Shown here one piece after another: positions 1 through 7,645 of a DNA stretch of 63,051 nt (the stretch's first letter is position 1; every line of letters begins with the position of its first letter). Source of the DNA: an uncultured Alistipes sp. (GTDB lineage Bacteria > Bacteroidota > Bacteroidia > Bacteroidales > Rikenellaceae). The stretch covers positions 1 through 63,051 of the forward strand of contig CAJUMU010000010.1 of the NCBI GenBank assembly GCA_910587675.1, written 5' to 3'. The translations under genes were made by a program, and so were the position numbers. Under the pieces are notes generated by a model. It was not told where the DNA came from. It saw only the letters and a program-made list of their open reading frames with translations, and did not search any database.

Positions 1-73
1 CGGGCCGCAGCCTCGGCGCGCGGAGGCCCGCTGCTCACTCACGTTCGCAAGCGTTCTCCGCAGGCTGCGCCCG
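1..73. repeat. Intergenic palindromic repeat, copy A
   Basis: GC-rich element whose first arm (CGGGCC, 1-6) can pair with GGCCCG at 25-30, while the next arm (GCAGCCT, 7-13) can pair with AGGCTGC at 62-68. Related copies with matching substitutions in both arms lie at 41158-41235 (inverted orientation), 47535-47593 and, more diverged, 53462-53534. The element may extend beyond the window edge. No coding potential is apparent. Confidence 0.6.
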
Positions 74-93
74 AATATCGATGCACTTTTCAT

Positions 94-112
94 AAAACAG
101 GCGTTACGCCTG
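94..112 (-). terminator. Terminator of the dihydroorotate dehydrogenase-like gene
   Basis: Read on the minus strand, a perfect 6-bp stem CAGGCG/CGCCTG with a 3-base loop is followed by TTTT. It lies about 60 bases after the stop codon of the gene at 170-1150. Confidence 0.55.
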
Positions 113-113
113 C

Positions 114-138
114 GCGCAGTTCTGCGAACTGCATTTTG
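114..138. repeat. 25-bp repeat containing a 7-bp hairpin
   Basis: The core GCAGTTC-TGC-GAACTGC is a perfect stem-loop. The same 25 bases occur at 41235-41259, and in both places they lie beside a copy of the large palindromic repeat. Confidence 0.6.
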
Positions 139-169
139 TCGGTGCGTGTGAATTGAATAATGTGGCGCG

Positions 170-1150
170 TTACATCCTGAAGGCTTCGAAATATTTGAGG
201 AATTGCGTGCGTTCCAGAATGTCGGCATGTTCGGGATCGCGGGCGTCGAGTCTGCCGCGGAACTCCTCGACGGTCGCGAATCCGTGGCGCGACTGCCACT
301 CCGAGACGACCTCCAACGCTTCGGCGATCCATTCGGCGCCGTCGGTGTAGAGCGCAGTGCACACCTCCACGGCCGATGCCCCCGCCAACAGCGATTTCAC
401 GATCGCCGCGCCGTTATGCACGCCGCCCGAGACTCCGAAGGAGATGTTCTTTACGGCCGACGAGGCTATGCCTGTCCAACGCAACGAATTTGCCAGTTCG
501 CTCGGATGGCTCAGCACGCGCCCCGAGGCGTATTCAACGCGTTCGATATCGATGTCCGTCTGGTAGGGGCGGTTGAACAGCACAACGGCAGCCGCGCCGT
601 AACCGTGCAGTCGCTCGATGAGGTTCACGGGGTTGGAGATGTTGGCGCCGAGTTTCATGATTATCGGGATCCCGACGACGCGTCGCACGGCCGCGAGGAT
701 CTCGGTGTGGCGTCGTTCGAACTCGCCGTCGGCGTAATCTTTCGCCGTGCATAGCCCCATGACGTTCAGTTCCAATGCGTCGGCGCCGGCCCGCTCGATG
801 TGCGACGCGAACTCCGTCCACTCGCCCGTGCTGCGGCAGCATATGCTGGCTATGACGGGTATGGAGCACAGACGTTTGGCATCGTTTACCAGATCGAGAT
901 ACTCGCGCAACATCTGCGCGCGCAGATAGCCTTGCAGGTAGTCGGCCGATTCGGCGTGCGCCGTCTCGTCGGTCAGGTGCTCGGTGCGGCGCATGATGCT
1001 CTCCTCGAAAAGCGATTTCAATACGACGGCGGCCGCGCCCGCATCTTCGAATCGACGGCACCCCTCGGCGGTGTCGGTAAGATTGCTGCTGCTTACGATG
1101 ATCGGGTTTCGGAGTTCGAGACCCGCGAATTCGGTTTTAAGATTGCCCAT
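170..1150 (-). CDS. Dihydroorotate dehydrogenase-like flavoprotein
   Basis: A protein of 326 residues when started at the ATG ending at 1150, which gives the family-typical N-terminus MGNLKTEFAGLELRNP. A longer in-frame extension runs upstream to 1321 but is AT-rich, hydrophobic and unlike the family, so it was left out. The TIM-barrel signatures of class-1 dihydroorotate dehydrogenases are visible: AAAVVLKSLFEE near the start, ALELNV in the middle, IPIIMKLGANISN, and the phosphate-binding GVSGGVHNGA followed by GASAVEVCTAL. True PyrD enzymes oxidise dihydroorotate to orotate using FMN. This branch (dihydroorotate dehydrogenase-like protein) is common in Bacteroidales, and its substrate is not certain because the NxSCPN active-site loop is changed to NVMGLCTAKDY. 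No pyrimidine genes are next to it. Confidence 0.85.
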   Translation of the reverse strand: MGNLKTEFAGLELRNPIIVSSSNLTDTAEGCRRFEDAGAAAVVLKSLFEESIMRRTEHLTDETAHAESADYLQGYLRAQMLREYLDLVNDAKRLCSIPVIASICCRSTGEWTEFASHIERAGADALELNVMGLCTAKDYADGEFERRHTEILAAVRRVVGIPIIMKLGANISNPVNLIERLHGYGAAAVVLFNRPYQTDIDIERVEYASGRVLSHPSELANSLRWTGIASSAVKNISFGVSGGVHNGAAIVKSLLAGASAVEVCTALYTDGAEWIAEALEVVSEWQSRHGFATVEEFRGRLDARDPEHADILERTQFLKYFEAFRM

Positions 1151-1275
1151 TCCGTTTTTCTTCGATAGTTCGACTCCGATTCTGCAAATTTCGGGCACAA
1201 CGCGACTTGTGCAGGAAATATATCGGTTCGGACGGAAAATTTTATCGCCGATCGATTTGATAATGAAAAAATCAT

Positions 1276-1283
1276 TATATTTG
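1276..1283 (+). promoter_or_regulatory. Promoter -7 box upstream of the nested hairpin element
   Basis: TATATTTG matches the Bacteroidetes consensus TAnnTTTG exactly. A TTTG at 1256-1259 is only 16 bases upstream, shorter than the usual 19-20, so the -33 element is uncertain. Transcription from here would run through the hairpin at 1344-1494 into the gene at 1544. Confidence 0.5.
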
Positions 1284-1343
1284 TACGTAAACCAAAACCA
1301 AGATAAGCAGAAAGAAAACACAGAACAACTGACATATTAATAT

Positions 1344-1494
1344 AAAGCGTTAGCTTTTATTCGTGCATATTGAAACTTGGACACTTTCAATGAACGTAGC
1401 ACAATGAATAAAGTTCGACGCTCACGTTGCTTCATTGCACGTGGGCTTTATTCATTTATTTGTGCTACGGGTAAGTCCAAGACCTCAATATGCA
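1344..1494 (+). other. Long nested hairpin, probable structured RNA or repeat element
   Basis: A small hairpin AAAGC-GTTA-GCTTT (1344-1357) is followed by a large multi-level stem. The outer arm TGCATATTGA (1364-1373) pairs with TCAATATGCA (1485-1494). CTTGGAC (1376-1382) pairs with GTCCAAG (1475-1481). GTAGCACA (1396-1403) pairs with TGTGCTAC (1461-1468). ATGAATAAAG (1404-1413) pairs with CTTTATTCAT (1446-1455). An inner CACGT/ACGTG lies near the tip. All arms are perfect. The element sits between a promoter-like box and the AT-rich gene at 1544. It could be a leader RNA, a standalone small RNA or a dispersed repeat; I do not recognise it as a named family. Confidence 0.65.
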
Positions 1495-1543
1495 AATAAG
1501 GAATTGAAGTCCACTTTTTTATTATAATTTAATATTAATTGCA

Positions 1544-3274
1544 ATGAAGAAATTTTTAATTATTATGCTTGTGTTTAGCAATGTAACTTGTGCCGTGAAT
1601 GCGCAGACAGACAAAAGACTATCTTTAGGGAAAGTCTTAGGATTTCGCAAAAAAGCATCAAAACATGTGACTGCGGAACCTCCAGTCAAATATGTTTACG
1701 ATACATTGAAAAATGGAACAGTTGTAGTTCGGTCTGAAAAAAAAACAGGACAGCCTTGCTACCCTGATACTGTAAGATATGTATATCCTGACCAGTCCGT
1801 AATGACTGTTGTTTATAAAAGTGAAAGTAGATATAGTGATAGTGCTTGGTTCGGGAAAATAATATTTCCTGATAGCTCTTATTATGAAGGTGTGTATAGG
1901 TTCAATTTATTTAATTATTATGGTGAGCTTGCATTACAATTTCACCTTCGAGGTAATGATGACAAATATGGTGAGATGCACTATAAAAATGGTGACATAG
2001 TATATTCCAATAGGGATGTAATCAAATCTGAAGCAGTGATACCTACTGTTAGTGCTCTAGCACTACCTACACGACTTAATACGTATGTAAAATATGTCAA
2101 TAATATCCCATGTAGTCATTTTGTTGTGGATGATTATGATTTCTTTTTACCCAATTATAGCCGAATATTGGATGATGGAACAATGCTATCTCCTAAAAGT
2201 ATGGTTAAAAAAATAGAGGATATTATGAAAAAAGCAGAGTTTCATAGTAATGAGAAAATGCAAGGCTATTTTTGGGAAACACATTTATATACGAGTGAAC
2301 ATGGATGTTACTTGCCATCGTATAATCAAGAGCCTTTCTGGAAAACAGGAAAATATCCATCTGTTATCATGAATGATAATATAGAACTGTTGCATCAATG
2401 CATTAATACGTATAATGAAAATAAGCGAAAACTTAAAGAACAAATCGCATCGTTGCCGAGTAATAAATATTCAGGGACTTATGTCGCCTCAATTATAGGG
2501 CCGTGTAATGCAGAGTACCAATATAAAGAGATTGATGGAATCCGATATAAAGACGGCGATATAAATTGTACTACTGGAGATATTAATTTAAATGGTACAT
2601 ATAAGCAAGGTGAACGAAATGGGAATTGGACACTAAAAAAAGGAAACGAAATTATGATTAGTGGTGAATATAATAATAACCGCCGAACTGGAAAATGGAT
2701 ATATAATATGTCTTTTCAAAATAGTAGTAATAAGGCGCATAAAATAAAAATAAAGAGCGAAGCTAATTTTAAAGATGGAATTTTGGTCGACAATATATTT
2801 TATGAGAAAACGGAACCGATCAATGCCAATTTGAAGAAAACAACTATTAACGGTCAATTTACCGCAGAAGGTGTAATCGATGGAGATTGGCGTATGGAGG
2901 AAAAGATCATCGTTGATAATAAAGAGAAATTAATAAGAATATTTATCACTTCATATGACGATGGTCGAGTAGTTAGTATGGAAATCTTAGATCCTAACAC
3001 AGGTGGATGGGCTAAAATAACAAAAAATGGTGTTGAGTATAAAAATATACCAGAAGATAATTATGATAAAGTTTTGTTAAATTCAGATTATATAAGAGGG
3101 TTGCTGTATAATGACAATAATGGAGTGTATGAGGTGATTAATACAAATAATAGTCCAGCATGTAATGTTAACCAAGATATTTCTGATGATATATTGGAGC
3201 TTTGGTTGGATTCATTTTGGCATATGCAGAATCCAAATGATAATGAATTTTTATGTAAGTATTATTCTAGATAA
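1544..3274 (+). CDS. Secreted protein with MORN-like repeats, function unknown
   Basis: 576 residues starting with a signal peptide (MKKFLIIMLVFSNVTCAVNAQ, cleavage after AQ is likely). Short tyrosine/glycine-rich repeats resembling MORN or toxin-antitoxin antidote repeats are seen around residues 95-150 (YYEGVYRFN, GEMHYKNGD), 349-388 (LNGTYKQGERNGNW, SGEYNNNRRTGKWIY) and 435-450 (INGQFTAEGVIDGDW). No catalytic motif is recognisable. The gene is strikingly AT-rich compared with its GC-rich neighbours and uses AT-ending codons, which suggests recent transfer. It is followed after 11 bases by the GIY-YIG gene and preceded by the large hairpin element. It probably acts in the periplasm or at the cell surface. 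Confidence 0.8.
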   Translation: MKKFLIIMLVFSNVTCAVNAQTDKRLSLGKVLGFRKKASKHVTAEPPVKYVYDTLKNGTVVVRSEKKTGQPCYPDTVRYVYPDQSVMTVVYKSESRYSDSAWFGKIIFPDSSYYEGVYRFNLFNYYGELALQFHLRGNDDKYGEMHYKNGDIVYSNRDVIKSEAVIPTVSALALPTRLNTYVKYVNNIPCSHFVVDDYDFFLPNYSRILDDGTMLSPKSMVKKIEDIMKKAEFHSNEKMQGYFWETHLYTSEHGCYLPSYNQEPFWKTGKYPSVIMNDNIELLHQCINTYNENKRKLKEQIASLPSNKYSGTYVASIIGPCNAEYQYKEIDGIRYKDGDINCTTGDINLNGTYKQGERNGNWTLKKGNEIMISGEYNNNRRTGKWIYNMSFQNSSNKAHKIKIKSEANFKDGILVDNIFYEKTEPINANLKKTTINGQFTAEGVIDGDWRMEEKIIVDNKEKLIRIFITSYDDGRVVSMEILDPNTGGWAKITKNGVEYKNIPEDNYDKVLLNSDYIRGLLYNDNNGVYEVINTNNSPACNVNQDISDDILELWLDSFWHMQNPNDNEFLCKYYSR

Positions 3275-3285
3275 AATATTGAACT

Positions 3286-3870
3286 ATGAAAAAAAATGAA
3301 ACTAATCCCCAGTATGTTTATGTTATGTCTAATCCATCGATGCCTAATATGGTGAAGATAGGCATAACTAATAATGTAGAAAATCGGCTTAAGTTTCTAT
3401 CATGTAGAACAGCAGTTCCCACACCTTTTGAGGTCGAGTACGAATGTACGGTGGATGATTGTCATAAGGTAGAAAAGGCTTTGCAGGCCGCGTTCGCACC
3501 GTATAGAGTGAATGAAAAACGCGAGTTTTTCAAGGTCTCGACGGCGCAGGTGACCGCGATACTCCAACTCGTGCAGCAGGAGAACACAACCGAGCAGGCA
3601 ACCGCGGATCAACCCGAGACGAAGCGAAATCCGCGATTCAAGTTCGCCGAGATGAACATTCCGGTCGGTACGGAGTTGGTATTCACGCAGGATGTCAAGA
3701 CCAAAGCGACGGTAACCGAGAACAACAATGTTCTATGCAACGGAAAGGAACAGTCGCTCTCCGCACTCACACGGGAACTTATAGGTTACATCGTTCGCCC
3801 GCTTCAGTATTGGACATACGGCGAAGTGAATCTTTTGGATGTTTATCGGGCCACGTATATACAGAAATAG
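3286..3870 (+). CDS. GIY-YIG/T5orf172-type protein
   Basis: 194 residues. Residues about 8-95 match the T5orf172 branch of the GIY-YIG nuclease fold: YVYVMSNPSMPNMVKIGITNN provides the two conserved strands and the arginine-containing NRLKFLS helix follows, with EKALQAAFAPYRVNEKREFF completing the domain. The C-terminal part (about 118-190; NIPVGTELVF, LSALTREL, QYWTYGEVNLLDVY) resembles the small DNA-associated domain often attached to such proteins. The GIY-YIG fold cuts or nicks DNA in known members; activity here is not shown. The first 190 bases are AT-rich like the preceding gene, while the rest is GC-rich, so the gene looks like a composition mosaic. It probably shares a transcript with the gene at 1544. 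Confidence 0.8.
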   Translation: MKKNETNPQYVYVMSNPSMPNMVKIGITNNVENRLKFLSCRTAVPTPFEVEYECTVDDCHKVEKALQAAFAPYRVNEKREFFKVSTAQVTAILQLVQQENTTEQATADQPETKRNPRFKFAEMNIPVGTELVFTQDVKTKATVTENNNVLCNGKEQSLSALTRELIGYIVRPLQYWTYGEVNLLDVYRATYIQK

Positions 3871-3889
3871 ATAGTCCGATATTATAATG

Positions 3890-3924
3890 AAAAGTCGGCG
3901 GGCTTGAAAGTCCGTCGGCTTTTT
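3890..3924. terminator. Bidirectional terminator between convergent genes
   Basis: A 14-bp stem (AAAAGTCGGCGGGC with GTCCGTCGGCTTTT, allowing G-U pairs) with a 6-base loop is flanked by A-run and T-run, so it can stop transcription from both the GIY-YIG gene and the acetyltransferase gene. Confidence 0.8.
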
Positions 3925-3956
3925 GTCTGTGAATGATTGATATTGCACCGCCGGCC

Positions 3957-4511
3957 TTACTCCCCGAGAATTTTCTGAAAAAGGATCTCGTCGATGCGTT
4001 GTCCGTCGGCGGCGAGAAGCCAGTCGCGGCGACGGCCGCAATGGAGATATCCCGCCTTTTCGAACAGACGGAGGCTGGCCGCGTTGTCGGCCGCGACGCT
4101 GCACCAGAGTTGATGCAGATGCAAGGTTTCGCGGGCGTAACGTTCCGCCGCGGCGAGCGCGTCGGCGGCGAAACCGCGGCGGCGGCAGGGCGATGCGACG
4201 ATTATGCCCACGCCCGCCCGCAGGTTCTGCGGATCGAATTCGAAGAGGTCGACGGCCCCGACTGCCGTGCCGCGCCTGTCGGCGGAGTCGGGCCCGATGG
4301 GTGCGACGGGTTCGATCGCCAGCCGCAGCTGGCGCGTGGCATAGATGTCGAAACGCTGTTCGTCGATGAGGCGCGAAAGGACATGGCGGGAGAACGGAGC
4401 CGCAGTTCCGCTCGCCCGCCACGCTTCGGTGTCGTTCTCCCATTCGTACATGGCATCGAGATCGCGAGGCTCCAAAGCCCTCAAACGACATATACTGCCC
4501 CCGATGTTCAT
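3957..4511 (-). CDS. GNAT-family N-acetyltransferase (RimJ/RimL-like)
   Basis: 184 residues. The N-terminus LRALEPRDLDAMYEWENDTE is the typical first strand-helix of RimJ/RimL-type enzymes. The acetyl-CoA binding region is CRRRGFAADALAAAERYA (about residues 109-126), and the closing motif is NAASLRLFEKAGYLHCGRRRDW. Family members transfer acetyl groups to N-terminal amines of proteins or to small molecules; the substrate here is unknown. It starts 12 bases after the ROK gene ends, so the two are probably co-transcribed. Confidence 0.88.
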   Translation of the reverse strand: MNIGGSICRLRALEPRDLDAMYEWENDTEAWRASGTAAPFSRHVLSRLIDEQRFDIYATRQLRLAIEPVAPIGPDSADRRGTAVGAVDLFEFDPQNLRAGVGIIVASPCRRRGFAADALAAAERYARETLHLHQLWCSVAADNAASLRLFEKAGYLHCGRRRDWLLAADGQRIDEILFQKILGE

Positions 4512-4523
4512 GTCCGTGCGGGA

Positions 4524-5753
4524 TTAAAGTCCTATGATCTTGTTGTGTATCAACATCGATACGCCCAACGCGCTGGCGTTTTCCGACATTTTAGACTGTC
4601 GGAACTTGGTGTCCTTGTAAACGAGGTTGAGCGAGTATTTGTTGGTCGACGACTTCAGGGGCAGCATGATGTAATCGCCCGCCTCGGCGAGGTTGCCGCC
4701 CACGATCACGGCTTCGGGGTTGAACGTGTTGATGAGGAAAGCCACCGCCTTGCCCAACTTCTCGCCCACCTCCTCGATAAGCTCTATCGAAAGGTTGTCG
4801 TCGTTCTTCGCCGCCGCGATGATGTCGTTGATGTGGATCTGCTCGCCGCGGTCGAACTTGTCGCGCAGGATGGTGTTCACGCCGCTCTTGATGAGCTTGA
4901 TGATCTTCTCCTCGATGGCGATGCCCGAAACCTCGGTCTCGAGACAACCCTTCTTGCCGCAGGCGCAGATGATCTCGTTGTCGAAGAAGGGGATGTGGCC
5001 GAACTCGCCCGCGAAGCCGTTCTTGCCGTAATACAGCTTGCCGTCGATGACGATTCCGATCGCCACGCCGCGACCCAGATGGAGGTAGAGGATGTTGTTC
5101 TCCTCCTTCGAGCGGGCCGAGTTGTACTCGGCGTAACAGCGCGCGCGGGTGTCGTTCTCCAGCAGAACGCGTATTTTGACGCGGTCCTGAATGATGTCGC
5201 GCAACGACTCTTCGCTGGAGGTGAAGTACATGTAGCTGCGGCCCATTTCGGGGTTCACGCGGCCCACGATCGAGACGCCCAGACCGAGTATCTTGGCGCG
5301 GTCGATGCCGCACGTCTCGATGAAGTTCTCGATGTTGGAGCATATCTTTTCGAGGCACTGCGGGCGGTTCTGCAACTCGAACGAATTGTCGCTCACCTCC
5401 TTTATGATGTTGTTCTGCAAGTCGGTGATGACATAGGTCATGTTGTCGCGCCCCACGTTTACGCCCGCGAAATATATGGCCGAGTTGGCCAGACCGAAGA
5501 CGTTGGGACGGCGGCCGCCCGGGGTCTCCACCTTGCCCAGATCGAGCACGATGTTCTCGGTTATGAGTTCCTGCACGAGCTTGGTGATGGTCGGCACGCT
5601 GATGTGCAGCTCTTTGGTGAGTTCCGAGAGGGTGCACTCTCCGTTGACGGCCATATAAGCGATTATGTTGCGCTTTATGATATTATTCTTATGAGTGATG
5701 CCTTTTATATTATCACTCGCTTTGATGTTGAAAAATTCGGTTAATGACGACAT
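4524..5753 (-). CDS. ROK-family transcriptional regulator (NagC/XylR type)
   Basis: 409 residues from the ATG ending at 5753; an in-frame extension to 5819 crosses the promoter and was rejected. Residues about 22-80 form a winged-helix domain (NIIAYMAVNGECTLSELTKELHI followed by PTITKLVQEL), and the GGRRPNVFGL linker is characteristic. The remainder is a ROK sugar-kinase fold with LENDTRARCYAEY, the catalytic-type FAGEFGHIPF and the zinc-binding CACGKKGC (about 264-271). Family members repress sugar genes and respond to sugars or sugar phosphates. It has its own promoter just upstream, and the downstream gene is an acetyltransferase. The target sugar cannot be told from context. Confidence 0.92.
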   Translation of the reverse strand: MSSLTEFFNIKASDNIKGITHKNNIIKRNIIAYMAVNGECTLSELTKELHISVPTITKLVQELITENIVLDLGKVETPGGRRPNVFGLANSAIYFAGVNVGRDNMTYVITDLQNNIIKEVSDNSFELQNRPQCLEKICSNIENFIETCGIDRAKILGLGVSIVGRVNPEMGRSYMYFTSSEESLRDIIQDRVKIRVLLENDTRARCYAEYNSARSKEENNILYLHLGRGVAIGIVIDGKLYYGKNGFAGEFGHIPFFDNEIICACGKKGCLETEVSGIAIEEKIIKLIKSGVNTILRDKFDRGEQIHINDIIAAAKNDDNLSIELIEEVGEKLGKAVAFLINTFNPEAVIVGGNLAEAGDYIMLPLKSSTNKYSLNLVYKDTKFRQSKMSENASALGVSMLIHNKIIGL

Positions 5754-5788
5754 AACGTTACTTGCTGAATTATTTTGTTTACGCTTTG

Positions 5789-5819
5789 CAAATATACGTG
5801 CTTTTATCGAGACGAACAA
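5789..5819 (-). promoter_or_regulatory. Promoter of the ROK regulator gene
   Basis: On the minus strand TATATTTG (5789-5796) is preceded by TTG (5817-5819) with a 20-base spacer, a good Bacteroidetes promoter about 35 bases before the start codon. Confidence 0.65.
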
Positions 5820-5894
5820 GCCTTTTTTAATTATTTTAACAAGCGAATTCGGCGCGTGCGACTCGGGGTCGAGAGGCCGTCGGGCGGAGAAATG

Positions 5895-5931
5895 AAAAAA
5901 AGGTTATCCGAGCGTTTCGGACAACCTTTTT
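5895..5931 (-). terminator. Terminator after tRNA-Gln
   Basis: On the minus strand, AAAGGTTGTCCGA pairs with TCGGATAACCTTT around a 5-base loop and is followed by a T-run, directly after the CCA end of the tRNA. Confidence 0.8.
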
Positions 5932-6004
5932 GGTTGGGCTACCAAGATTCGAACTTGGAATGACAGGACCAGAATCTGTAGTGTTACCATTACACCATAG
6001 CCCA
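5931..6004 (-). tRNA. tRNA-Gln (CTG)
   Basis: 74 bases with the CCA encoded. The acceptor stem TGGGCTA pairs with TAGCCCA, the T-arm contains GTTCGAATC, and the anticodon loop TTCTGGT gives anticodon CTG, which reads CAG glutamine codons. The closing pair of the anticodon stem appears as A-C rather than a Watson-Crick pair (ACAGA against CCTGT). A good promoter lies 40 bases upstream and a terminator directly follows. Confidence 0.93.
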
Positions 6005-6043
6005 ATATTCGAGCGTCGCGCGGCCGTCGCCGTTTTGACACTG

Positions 6044-6074
6044 CAAAAGTAGAATATAATTTCTTTTCTGCAAA
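6044..6074 (-). promoter_or_regulatory. Promoter of tRNA-Gln
   Basis: On the minus strand, TTTG (6071-6074), a 19-base spacer and TACTTTTG (6044-6051) match the Bacteroidetes consensus in sequence and spacing. Confidence 0.75.
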
Positions 6075-6283
6075 GAAAAAGTGAAAAAAAAGTATAATTC
6101 TCACGTCGTGCCGCCCGATTTGTGCCGTCCGCGGGGGAAGGCGCCGGCGGGTAACGGCCCGCGGATCCCGATTCGCGTCGGCCGCGCCGCGGTCTGCGGT
6201 TACTCTCCGCGTACTGCTCGTTTGGTACGGAAAATGATAATTCGGAACGGATATGATTCATGAACCCGTTTTGATTTCCGACC

Positions 6284-6787
6284 ATGATACTATTATTGTT
6301 ATTATTGATGTTCATAGCGGTGTGCGTTTACGGTGCGGGGCGCGACAATATCGACCGCCGCACTCTGCCGACATTCTCGTTGCAGCGTTTCATGGGGCGA
6401 TGGTACGAGATCGCCCGCTTCGACCATACGTTCGAGCGCGGCATGAGCCGCGTGACGGCCGATTACGTACTCTCGCCCGACGGCGCGGTCGAGGTGGTGA
6501 ACAGCGGAATGCGGGGCAGCCGCCGATTCACGTTGCGCGGGCGCGCCAAGATGACGCGCCACACGGGACGATTGCGTGTGTCGTTTTTCTGGATCTTCTA
6601 TTCCGACTACAATATTCTGGAGATGGCCCCCGACGGCCGATGGGCTTTGGTGGGCAGCCGCTCGCCGCGCTATCTGTGGATACTCGCGCGCACGCCGTCG
6701 CTGCCCGAAGCCGAGTTGGAGCATATAGTGTCGCTGGCCGACGGCCGCGGCTACGAGACGCGGAATCTCATATATGTCGAACAGTAG
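6284..6787 (+). CDS. Lipocalin family protein (Blc-like)
   Basis: 167 residues. A hydrophobic N-terminus (ILLLLLLMFIAVCVYG) acts as signal or anchor. The lipocalin signature GRWYEIARFDHTFERG is at about residues 38-53. The second signature YLWILARTPSLPE, typical of bacterial Blc lipocalins, is at about 130-142. These proteins form a beta-barrel that binds fatty acids or lysophospholipids, usually at the outer membrane. The gene converges on the gene at 6791-7645 with only three bases between. Confidence 0.88.
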   Translation: MILLLLLLMFIAVCVYGAGRDNIDRRTLPTFSLQRFMGRWYEIARFDHTFERGMSRVTADYVLSPDGAVEVVNSGMRGSRRFTLRGRAKMTRHTGRLRVSFFWIFYSDYNILEMAPDGRWALVGSRSPRYLWILARTPSLPEAELEHIVSLADGRGYETRNLIYVEQ

Positions 6788-6790
6788 CGG

Positions 6791-7645
6791 CTATCGCAGG
6801 TCGAACCGATAGATACGGTTGCGACGCGGGTCGCCCGTGGTGTGGAACGACATGTAGAGGCGCCGCCCTTTCGCGGCCAGACCCTCGGGTTCGTACTCTA
6901 TGGAGTTGAGATCGACGAGCGCCACGGGGCGAGCCGTGACCACGTCCACTATGTGCAGCCGTCTGTCGCGCGAGGGGAGTCCGTCGGGCAGGTAGAGCAG
7001 ACGTCCGCGGATCATGCTCCCCTGCGGTATGGCCACGTCGCCCACGGGGATGCTGCCGAGGCAATCCTCGGGGCGCAGACGCACTTCGCCGCGGGCGTCG
7101 GAGTCAGACAGACGCGGCAGGCGGAAACGCTTGAACATCCTTATCTTTCCTATGGTGCAGTAGATGTATATCATGCGGGCGGGCGCGTCGACACACCAGT
7201 CCATCGGGCCCGTGCACTCCTCGCCGTCGTAACGTATGGTCTGCACGAGGCGCGACCCTTCGGTCGTCACGTCGTGCACGTAGCAGGCTCGGCCGCCGCG
7301 GCACTCCGAGACGTATAGCAGCGGGAACCGCGAGCGGCGGTCGTAACGCTCCGCGCCGAACGACGCGTTGTTGCAGTGGCCCGTGTAGCCGTCGAGGCGG
7401 AACGCGCCGACGAATCTCCTGCGTTTCATGTCGATCGCCACGCACATGCCGCCGTCGTGCAGCGAGAAGGCGTATCGGCCGTGCATGGCGAAGCCTTGGG
7501 TGGTGCCCTCTATCGCGACGGAGTCGGGCAGTATGTCGGCAACGTCCAAAACAGGTCGGGTCGGGACCGAGACCACGCTCCCTTTTTGCGCCGCGGCCGC
7601 GACCGCCGCGCAAATCATGGTCAAAAGCATTGCAAAACGTATCAT
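6791..7645 (-). CDS. Secreted propeller-like protein of unknown function
   Basis: 284 residues. The start at 7645 overlaps the dxs stop codon as ATGA, and gives a clear signal peptide (MIRFAMLLTMICAAVAAAAQ). The body has the repeated strand pattern of a TolB/6-bladed beta-propeller (FAMHGRYAFSLHDGG, LYVSECRGGRACYV, RMIYIYC, RRLHIVDV). No catalytic residues are recognised. The longer reading frame that continues upstream to 8092 is antisense noise inside dxs. Coupling to dxs suggests co-transcription, but a shared function is not evident. Confidence 0.75.
   Translation of the reverse strand: MIRFAMLLTMICAAVAAAAQKGSVVSVPTRPVLDVADILPDSVAIEGTTQGFAMHGRYAFSLHDGGMCVAIDMKRRRFVGAFRLDGYTGHCNNASFGAERYDRRSRFPLLYVSECRGGRACYVHDVTTEGSRLVQTIRYDGEECTGPMDWCVDAPARMIYIYCTIGKIRMFKRFRLPRLSDSDARGEVRLRPEDCLGSIPVGDVAIPQGSMIRGRLLYLPDGLPSRDRRLHIVDVVTARPVALVDLNSIEYEPEGLAAKGRRLYMSFHTTGDPRRNRIYRFDLR

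Noticed and set aside
3933..5744. 603-codon open frame on the plus strand
   Set aside because: It is antisense to the acetyltransferase and ROK genes, both of which have clear family motifs. Long antisense frames are expected in GC-rich coding DNA.
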